This document shows positions 8,701-12,652 of a stretch of 12,652 nucleotides of DNA, in pieces. A program made the translations under genes and the position numbers. The notes beneath the pieces are model-generated. The model did not search any database. It was not told the origin of the DNA and saw nothing but the letters and a program-made list of their open reading frames with translations. How positions within the stretch are numbered: the stretch's first letter is position 1; every line of letters begins with the position of its first letter. Origin of the DNA: Spirochaetia bacterium (GTDB taxonomy: Bacteria > Spirochaetota > Spirochaetia > Treponematales > Breznakiellaceae); the NCBI GenBank assembly GCA_026002305.1, contig BOBI01000056.1, positions 1 to 12,652 on the forward strand, read 5' to 3'.

Positions 8701-10776
8701 GTAATTGCCGGTTTAAATAATGAATTTGAAGATTCCGTCAAAGTTAGTAAGCTGGGCAGGGAAACAAACTACAAACAGGATAAAACAGCATTATTAGGCC
8801 ATATTGAGAAGGCGGACGGAAAACAAATTGAAGTCTCAAAACATCTAAAGGAAAAAGAATTCTACACGGACTTTGATGATAAAACAAAAGAGGAGTTTTA
8901 TGATCTGCATATAAAGGTAACAAGTGAATCATACAGAAGTGTACAACCTGTTTTGTTTTATACCGGGGATGGAAAACTTGAAATACAAACAGGTTATAGA
9001 GCGTATCAAAGTGACAGGTCCGGCCAAATAATAAACCCGTTTTCCGTATCCGGCATTGAGGCAATTAAAACAGCTGTCAATAGCGGGTTGGAATATAACA
9101 AACATTACAAGGAGGAAATTTTAAAAGCCGTGTCTGATACACTGCCGCACCTGCATGATGTGATTGCGGACGGTATTGAGAAAACCGCAAGTGAGGTAAG
9201 TGTAGATGACGGGGAAATCGGGGAGCGCAGCGCGGGCTCTATCCGGCGTGATGATAATTTACAAGGAGAAGAAAAAATGGCAGATGAAGAAAAATTGGAA
9301 AGCGAAAGTTTAAACAGGCAAAAGAATGATTTTAAAGCTCTTACCAATCCGGCGGAGCAGTGGATTTTTAGGGGAGGTAATGAATTCAGGAAAGACAACA
9401 TACATCGTATTTATTTTGACTTCAAGGGTGTTAAGGATTTATACGGTTTGAAAACCTATGGAGAAAAGAAATTAACACCCGGGGAAATGTTTGAATACAA
9501 AACAAAATACCATTCAAATTTCCTACCGAAATTTCCGGCAAAGGCATGGCACAATGACAAACAAATTGATCCCAAGGCTGCTTTTGATATGCTTTGCTCC
9601 CGGCCGTATTACGATATTAAGGCGGACAAAATGGAGGGTCTTGTAGCCGAAACAAGGGATGAATACCAGCGCAGGAAGTTCCTTGCGTTAGGCGGCAAAG
9701 AATACATTGATGAAAAAAAATATATTGATCGCGTGTATCTTAACGGCGCCTCTTTAAAACGTTTCTACGGTTTGGAAACAACGGGTAAAGTAGAATTGTC
9801 GGCTGAACAAATAGCGTCAATAAAGGAAACGCACAAACTGTCGGATAAGGATGTCGAATACTTACCGGCAATGCCTAAAAGCGCAACCCTTTACGGTAAA
9901 CCGGTTGAAAGTGAAAAGGCTTTTGAGCTTATGCTCTCGCGTCCTTATTACGATGTGCATAGAAACACTTTTGTAAATTGCGAAACAGACCCTGTTGAAC
10001 TTTATATTGCCAAACAATATTTAAACAACAGGGATATGGGCGCGGAAGAAAAAACCCGTCTTGAAAAATTAAGTAAAGATTATTTAAAGATGGTTGACGG
10101 GCGTATGAACTCAACAGAGAAACAATTGGATGTTAAGAATATGTCCCATATCGGCCAGTTGGAATCTTTGCTTAAAGAAGCTGTTAAAAATGACAGTGTG
10201 CCGTGGCAGAAACCTCTTGAGGCCGGAGCGCGGGCGCCGCACAATCCTGTTAAAGGTTATCCCTTTACAGGCACCAATCTTATCGCGACAACCTTGCACA
10301 TGGAAAGTATCGGCAGCAATGATCCGCGTTATCTGGAGGAGAAAGCGCTTGCGGGATTTAATCTCAAACCGGACGCGATTCCTTTGCGCGTCGGTTACCG
10401 TATAACGGACGAAAACGGCGAGTATAAATCTTTAACCAAAGATTTTTATAACGCCAGGGACATCGAAAACGCGCCCGGATATAAAAGGCCGTCTCCGGAT
10501 GCCGGTACCGAACCTGTTGTTGCAAAACCGGGCAATACCGCGCGGGAACAATTCAAAAACGACATGGCGGGTTTTATGCAGGCTCTTAAAAGCGGCGCCG
10601 CATTTGAACCAAAGACCGAAAACTTTGCAAAAGAAGATTACGCCTTTGTCTCCGCAATGCCCGTTAGCGAATTGTTGGGGACTGTACAAGCCGCTAATGT
10701 TATTGGGCAGCACAGGGAGAATGTTCAACAGAGGGAACAGGAGCCGCTCCGGAAGGCTGTAGGCTTTGACAGTTAG
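2722..10776 (+). CDS. Giant polyvalent protein: zincin, MuF-C-like, N6-adenine methylase, SF2 helicase, ArdC-N-like
   Basis: The protein has 2684 residues in one open frame. The ATG is preceded by AAAAGGGG (2706-2713) at 8 bp. Domains by residue: a zincin-type metallopeptidase motif HECGH at 92-96 with a Glu-rich helix (about 124-136) for the third ligand; a MuF-C-like domain at about 225-360; an N6-adenine methyltransferase at about 523-780, with RYSGFGG near 572, motif I LEPSCGTG 618-625 and motif IV NAPF 685-688 (usual form NPPY/F); and a superfamily 2 SNF2-like helicase, with KPHQWQ 1278-1283, Walker A GTGFGKT 1299-1305, DEAH 1451-1454, TATP 1502-1505 and motif VI RNGRIDRQGN 1793-1802. 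A tandem pair of unnamed domains (about 2224-2306 and 2330-2417) and an ArdC-N-like ssDNA-binding domain (about 2476-2590, with PWQKP) follow. Relatives on phages and conjugative elements (DarB-like, 'polyvalent proteins') are thought to protect incoming DNA from restriction. That role here is inference. A strong internal start lies at residue 2186. Confidence 0.92.
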   Translation: MYDELSVFKQIKEAFPNLSQEECEAALVLLKGRADALNVTFERYMKFMHPSGIAERDTKLPEQFHGYIKFLGNDASSIIKPGNTANFSTFVHECGHVFRRQLTGKLLDKASAVFDVDKDNWTEEKEELFAKGFEEFVRSRKEENNELKKVYTRGAKFVQTVYKGVKHIVKITPEMEAVYEDLFKANTVEIAGKEYVFDQKEYENRIHAIAQGDKRGTHVLLGPTPYIYEELGFERLPMMITREHLNRIMHDEAPDMNYHGIDEGIIKQIPQQLKNPIMIIQSGTHPEDIVSIIELHSKNDNPIIVPIKQNANIQFSKIEIDVNLAKTIYAKDSFTFLDEAFNDNRILYVDKEKSRTLLHSGSQLRRLDAWVMKKGLQLPSIHDVSGFYINNIARYRENFKQNKEQSVMVGGKRILFQGAEVDQMMFDLSPDNEEILEELTPQNFADRFIAHSREPRFKDDKIEAARILLRETTKENRQAILADLRGKGCIDPESTHQYLRSLLQAEETKDNDFQKETLTENKTFKAFGAWTDWNSRLSTTERKTFNNQAIDVLAHTFDDEQPTPQERAVLSRYSGFGGIDADDERGVLYDYYTSPPVADMTWKLLDKIEPLKNYELVLEPSCGTGVFFETAPNKDNLQFTGVELDGRTAAVANALHKDKATIINQSFEQFNLSDKAGMYDRVIGNAPFGVRSPETAKLDMPNEKSLDNYFVSRCIDNLKDNGTMALIVAPGVLENKSNADFRLSLCKKAQFAGAVKLPDKSFHHTHTQVEPDILLFRKYPIDIIRRIEGMGDETFKETDLYNEFFVSGNYFKVYPRHVTGELSEGSGQWGRDEVKGYVTPSGIEKTLADFLPFEQIEYDAIRREFDEVKQKDNDNEYLYLTAEESEQLKNNSLLPGTIKTVGDKAYLLDESYAWKKVSDDKEFSNKLKRILTISGEVKEIRERMRDGLEDERTKNLQGIVKANLNSYSKAYNNYPADDKDIKRFLTANPAVKGVYEALITPEAELLNVENIYDNNIEIINGHNPAIEALRQLQIDMLEGSEENIKTKFPDNAEALITEMRENKDVFVNPDKTFMLREDFIAGDAWEKIDALVDAAGTERDRRTKTKLLYGASELERAVGWTPIEEADFSPRSTWIPESIIKDWVNSEDGLGRSLGELAKNEAGKWGRLLEHDKVDVKWDAYNRVETVTPAGTWIKENDEIVYYLNSGKQHSTNIDTDSFNRDHDEAFQSYIANHEVHRNEMEQIYNRTFRTNLSAPVKTYPIGIKGWKGAEEGGKTVKPHQWQTVHQMYRQGCGISALGTGFGKTLSGVALMSLLRQEGSVKRAWLQVPNNKVKDWIEEIKSVMPELKIASIDPEDAGYGNREKRYAKYQEMASGGADIILMPESAASEIQLKADNDAKIRNDIAGEFANDKKSKRQKELAKIKGLNRTQNGKTNKTICFEDFGCDALFVDEAHRYKNLFTSSLSRETGMNDGRQSAKAMALFKKSQYIREMNDNKNVFLFTATPLTNSPLEYYNMLQFVGPQELKRFGISTIDNFIREFADLEKGWLYDWATSKAKEGMILKGFKNLDTLQNLFFKYTDMQHDPDAIGLEKPASFNRPNLIPSNEIQTKVLHDISDELERYKSLEAEERKREYPGQNFLTFFARMRTASLDLELYDPETFKGWENPKLETLAKNAYDIYEKTKAGQVVFCDRVFSSDGSFNIHEKIKAELVAQGFKENEIVIVNGWTKSGGPKSDSLVEKEVSRAIAGYNAGKYKVIVGSTACIGEGVNLQKNSSALHHFDIPFRPSDFVQRNGRIDRQGNEQENVALHTYMSAGTMDNYSVNLVQRKADWIDQLLKTKSNVFTNPNDESAMDADELLLALTEEWGDKEKAAERRAEMERIKAGKITEARNKQRTAFMKTLSAMRGSLLLSNIKPESKEYKNRIGKIHNVESALKNNPTFRRNDLLGNNEVFLYNAECDEVFRKGDIVWTKDYFGKDYSGIVEKFNFKKGEMVIAGLNNEFEDSVKVSKLGRETNYKQDKTALLGHIEKADGKQIEVSKHLKEKEFYTDFDDKTKEEFYDLHIKVTSESYRSVQPVLFYTGDGKLEIQTGYRAYQSDRSGQIINPFSVSGIEAIKTAVNSGLEYNKHYKEEILKAVSDTLPHLHDVIADGIEKTASEVSVDDGEIGERSAGSIRRDDNLQGEEKMADEEKLESESLNRQKNDFKALTNPAEQWIFRGGNEFRKDNIHRIYFDFKGVKDLYGLKTYGEKKLTPGEMFEYKTKYHSNFLPKFPAKAWHNDKQIDPKAAFDMLCSRPYYDIKADKMEGLVAETRDEYQRRKFLALGGKEYIDEKKYIDRVYLNGASLKRFYGLETTGKVELSAEQIASIKETHKLSDKDVEYLPAMPKSATLYGKPVESEKAFELMLSRPYYDVHRNTFVNCETDPVELYIAKQYLNNRDMGAEEKTRLEKLSKDYLKMVDGRMNSTEKQLDVKNMSHIGQLESLLKEAVKNDSVPWQKPLEAGARAPHNPVKGYPFTGTNLIATTLHMESIGSNDPRYLEEKALAGFNLKPDAIPLRVGYRITDENGEYKSLTKDFYNARDIENAPGYKRPSPDAGTEPVVAKPGNTAREQFKNDMAGFMQALKSGAAFEPKTENFAKEDYAFVSAMPVSELLGTVQAANVIGQHRENVQQREQEPLRKAVGFDS
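9263..9279 (+). promoter_or_regulatory. Internal ribosome-binding site and in-frame start inside the giant gene
   Basis: AAGGAG at 9263-9268 is followed at 8 bp by an ATG (9277-9279) in the frame of the giant gene (Met 2186, MADEEKLESES). The position is a charged, low-complexity linker just before the tandem unnamed domains. Initiation here would yield a 499-residue protein ending at 10776 with the tandem domains and the ArdC-N-like domain. It could instead be a scar of two fused genes. Confidence 0.5.
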
Positions 10777-10783
10777 TTTTGTT

Positions 10784-10808
10784 AAGCGCCCTTACGGGCG
10801 CTTTTTTT
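10784..10808 (+). terminator. Rho-independent terminator of the giant gene
   Basis: The stem AAGCGCCC (10784-10791) and GGGCGCTT (10796-10803) surrounds the loop TTAC and runs into seven T residues, 8 bp after the stop codon. Confidence 0.93.
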
Positions 10809-10831
10809 ATCTTTTTTTTAATTTACCTTCG

Positions 10832-10840
10832 TGTTATATT
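10832..10840 (+). promoter_or_regulatory. Extended -10 promoter just before the next gene
   Basis: TGTTATATT gives a TG-N extended -10 with TATATT at 10835-10840. The expected transcription start, about 7 bp on, falls at or next to the ATG at 10847. The -35 region is only a T-rich run. A promoter is needed here because the preceding terminator separates this gene from the giant gene. Confidence 0.4.
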
Positions 10841-10846
10841 ACATGT

Positions 10847-11239
10847 ATGTACTACACAGATGATTTTATTGACGGACTTATAGAGAGCGGTAAAATTACA
10901 TTACCGCACGATGAGTATGTAAAGATAAACGCGGTAAACATTTCAAAAATGTTAGATGATAATAAAATGAATTACAAATTGTTCGGTGTGTACTGGTGGG
11001 GTGTAAAGGATGCGTTACGCAAGTATGTGAACAACGGCAAGTGGTACTGCGGTATTGCGGACGACCCGCTAATGAAGGAAAGGGCGGATCACGGCAGTGA
11101 ATTCCGAAACATTCTTGCGGGTATGTATTACATGAACGAGTTTTTTGAAGACGGTATTACAAGCGGGCATTACCGGTATGACAAAATAACGGGCGGGGAA
11201 CACGATTATACGTTATTCGATGACAACGCCGGCGTGTAA
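10847..11239 (+). CDS. Hypothetical small acidic protein
   Basis: This is a 130-residue protein of unknown function, starting MYYTDDFIDGLIESGKITLP. It is rich in Tyr, Asp and Gly, has no membrane segment or signal peptide, and includes the aromatic stretch FGVYWWGVKDALRKYV near the middle. I recognise no family. An in-frame start at 10766 exists but would place the 5' end across the terminator of the preceding gene, so ATG 10847 is preferred. No Shine-Dalgarno sequence is present. The extended -10 just upstream suggests a leaderless or nearly leaderless message. The gene ends 57 bp before a strong bidirectional terminator. Its place after the giant gene, in the same orientation, suggests it belongs to the element, but it is probably transcribed on its own. 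Confidence 0.75.
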   Translation: MYYTDDFIDGLIESGKITLPHDEYVKINAVNISKMLDDNKMNYKLFGVYWWGVKDALRKYVNNGKWYCGIADDPLMKERADHGSEFRNILAGMYYMNEFFEDGITSGHYRYDKITGGEHDYTLFDDNAGV

Positions 11240-11296
11240 GTAAGATTGGCCGGCGCGGCGCGTGGCCAAACACCGGCAGTTTCTCCGGAGCCAAAA
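11240..11296. other. GC-rich spacer with small palindromes before the terminator
   Basis: Inverted arms TTGGCC (11246-11251) and GGCCAA (11264-11269) surround a CG-rich core, and an 8-bp palindrome CTCCGGAG lies at 11283-11290. The spacer is far more GC-rich than the neighbouring DNA. No gene or known site is recognised. Confidence 0.4.
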
Positions 11297-11325
11297 AAAA
11301 CCGCCCGCGGGCGGTTTTAATTTTT
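11297..11325. terminator. Bidirectional Rho-independent terminator
   Basis: AAAACCGCC (11297-11305) and GGCGGTTTT (11310-11318) form a perfect stem around CGCG. On the plus strand T-rich sequence follows (TTTTAATTTTTTT). On the minus strand the run of eight A at 11293-11300 reads as T8. It can end both the plus-strand gene at 11239 and the minus-strand gene whose stop is at 11326. Confidence 0.92.
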
Positions 11326-11646
11326 TTAACTTTTAGGTTCAGGGGTTGGCGGCGGTGAAACCGGAGTAACCGGCGGTTTACGCGGAGGCAACGGAGGCGG
11401 AGGCGGCGGTGGCGGGCTGGGCTTTTCACCGCCGCCCTGTGGAATAGTACTTACTGAAGATTGAAATAAACGAACAATATCAAGCATATTATCAATCTTT
11501 GTTATCTTCTTTTCTAAAACTTCCTTTTGGCGTTCCACTTCTAATTCGTCGCGTTTTCTTTTATATTTTACAGACCACGCATAAATTCCTAGAACAATAG
11601 CAGCAGATAATATAAAACATATTACAATCACTAAAAATAATTTCAT
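11326..11646 (-). CDS. Membrane-anchored coiled-coil protein with proline-rich tail
   Basis: This 106-residue protein has three parts. An N-terminal membrane segment (MKLFLVIVICFILSAAIVLG, about residues 2-24) is followed by basic residues (KYKRKR). A charged, probably coiled-coil helix (about 32-60) comes next. The C-terminal tail is very rich in proline, with eight consecutive Pro after PS and further PP pairs. The positive charges after the membrane segment suggest that the tail faces the cytoplasm. The ATG at 11644-11646 is preceded by GTGAGG at about 8 bp. A TTG further upstream would overlap the topoisomerase gene and lacks such a site. The gene begins 10 bp after the topoisomerase stop, so the two form an operon. 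The family is unknown; small anchors of conjugation or surface-exclusion systems look similar in layout, but nothing proves such a role. The polyproline run should need elongation factor P. Confidence 0.75.
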   Translation of the reverse strand: MKLFLVIVICFILSAAIVLGIYAWSVKYKRKRDELEVERQKEVLEKKITKIDNMLDIVRLFQSSVSTIPQGGGEKPSPPPPPPPPLPPRKPPVTPVSPPPTPEPKS

Positions 11647-11656
11647 TCTCACAACC

Positions 11657-12652
11657 TCACTTATTATCAAACCTGAATTTCACTTCGCCGCCTTCCAGAA
11701 CAAAACGCGCTTCAAATGTTTTGCCGTCTTTCTTTTTACATTTTTTTAAACGTGTCTGTTTGCCGGACAGCAGGGCGGAAACATCGGCGGTACTTAGATC
11801 CGCGCCGGCAACGGTTTTCCACAGGACAAACTTGCAGCCTTCCCTGTATCCGGCGCAGTAGTAATTTTTTTGTCCTTCGTAAATATTCTTACCGCATACC
11901 GGGCATTTTCCGGTTATCTCTTTTTCGCTCCGGTAGGTTTCCACTTTTGTGTTTTTAATTACATCGCGCACAAACTGTTTAATATTTTCTAAAAACTGTT
12001 TTGTATCGTTCTGTAGTTCTTCTTCCCAGCGCGTTGTTTCCGGTATCGAGATTAGTTTCTTTAATTCGTCACTTTTCTGTAAGTTGGAAATTAAAAACTT
12101 TCCCTTGTCTGTTATTAAAATACTTTTACCTTTTAACGTTATATATTGTCTGTCAAAAATATTTTTTAATATTCCCCCCCGTGTCGCGGGTGTTCCAAGC
12201 CCTGCAAGTTTACCGGCGTCTACTTCGCGCGGGTTTTCCATAAGCTGCAATAATGTCGCGTAGGTGTAGTGCTTTTTAGGCCCGGTAAACTTTTCTTCCG
12301 CGTTTATTGATTGCACGGGGTATGATGAGTTTTCGGTAACACCTGATATATTCTGTGTCATATCTTCATCATCCTGGTTACCTTTTTTCCAGCCGCTTTG
12401 CAGCACCCCGATGCCGTTACCGGTAAACGCATACTCTTTTATGTTTGCATCAATTTTGATTGCGTTGTAAATGTACGGCTTTTTTAACGCTGTAAAAAAG
12501 CGCTCAAGGACAATGCCGTATATGTTTGATTCTTCCTGTCCCGTACCCTGCGGTAGTACGGCAAGCGGTACCAATGCATGATGATCCTGTAATTGCGCCG
12601 TGTTAAAAAGTCTTTTGTTTTCCGCGCTTATTGCCGCTTCTTGCGCGTCGCG
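11657..12652 (-). CDS. topB: Type IA DNA topoisomerase III, C-terminal 331 residues (5' end outside window)
   Basis: The frame is open from the window edge to the TGA at 11657-11659, so the start, the Toprim domain and the active-site Tyr lie beyond the window. Recognisable topoisomerase III segments are DHHALVP near 12580 (usually HHAIIPT), and YTYATLLQLMEN, LGTPATRGGILKNIFDRQYI and ITDKGKFLI further on. A C-terminal zinc-binding module has CPVC, then a Cys pair in YYCAGYREGC, of the type found in topoisomerase C-terminal repeats. The enzyme passes single strands and can decatenate DNA. Copies on plasmids and conjugative elements are common and support transfer or replication. It is transcribed together with the proline-rich membrane protein, whose ribosome-binding site overlaps this gene's stop codon. 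The symbol is given for the family; element-borne copies sometimes carry other names. Confidence 0.88.
   Translation of the reverse strand, partial: RDAQEAAISAENKRLFNTAQLQDHHALVPLAVLPQGTGQEESNIYGIVLERFFTALKKPYIYNAIKIDANIKEYAFTGNGIGVLQSGWKKGNQDDEDMTQNISGVTENSSYPVQSINAEEKFTGPKKHYTYATLLQLMENPREVDAGKLAGLGTPATRGGILKNIFDRQYITLKGKSILITDKGKFLISNLQKSDELKKLISIPETTRWEEELQNDTKQFLENIKQFVRDVIKNTKVETYRSEKEITGKCPVCGKNIYEGQKNYYCAGYREGCKFVLWKTVAGADLSTADVSALLSGKQTRLKKCKKKDGKTFEARFVLEGGEVKFRFDNK

Noticed and set aside
9111..9132. Second internal start (AAGGAGG before an in-frame GTG) in the giant gene
   Set aside because: The spacing of about 13 bp is too long and the start codon is weak.
2722..10776. Numerous open frames of 60-165 codons on both strands inside the giant gene
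   Set aside because: They overlap conserved domains of the giant protein, have no ribosome-binding sites that I can see, and encode low-complexity shadow peptides.
10766..10846. Upstream start for the 10847-11239 gene
   Set aside because: It would put the 5' coding region across the strong terminator at 10784-10808 and overlap the giant gene. The added residues look like translated terminator and AT-rich spacer.
11647..11670. TTG start for the proline-rich membrane protein
   Set aside because: The ATG at 11644-11646 has a Shine-Dalgarno sequence at the right distance, and the membrane segment begins right after it.

Overview
The window looks like part of an integrated mobile element (ICE, plasmid-like island or phage-plasmid) in a spirochete, most probably Treponema. 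This rests on my recognition of the integrase C-terminus as a treponemal type and on the gene mix: tyrosine recombinase, HU-like protein, a giant methylase/helicase 'polyvalent' protein and a topoisomerase III. No species or database match is claimed.

Layout. 1-493 is the C-terminal part of a tyrosine recombinase, cut by the window edge. From 494 to about 2190 there is little coding capacity. This stretch holds two blocks of a 65-66 bp tandem repeat (637-1086 and 1758-2190), each unit carrying a 24-bp palindrome, with 7 copies per block. Between the blocks lies one small HU/IHF-family gene (1315-1605), preceded by operator-like repeats and flanked by an imperfect direct repeat. A hypothetical gene (2153-2611, minus) ends inside the last repeat unit. 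It is divergent from the giant gene (2722-10776), and their predicted promoters overlap. A degenerate 15th palindrome sits in the 5' leader of the giant gene.

The giant protein (2684 aa) carries, in order, a zincin-type HEXXH motif, a MuF-C-like domain, an N6-adenine methyltransferase, a DEAH/SNF2-like superfamily 2 helicase, two tandem copies of an unnamed ~85-residue domain and an ArdC-N-like ssDNA-binding domain. An excellent ribosome-binding site and in-frame ATG inside the gene (9263-9279) could also give a separate 499-aa C-terminal protein. The gene ends at a strong terminator. A small hypothetical gene (10847-11239) follows, apparently with its own extended -10 promoter and almost no leader. 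A bidirectional terminator (11297-11325) separates it from a minus-strand pair: a 5'-truncated topoisomerase III and a short membrane-anchored, coiled-coil, proline-rich protein.

How the parts may fit (inference): the recombinase integrates and excises the element. Topoisomerase III and HU handle DNA topology. The giant protein probably protects or remodels the element's DNA on entry into a new host. The palindromic array, echoed at the giant gene's leader, is the least explained part. It could be a centromere or iteron array, an operator array, or a recombination hot spot.
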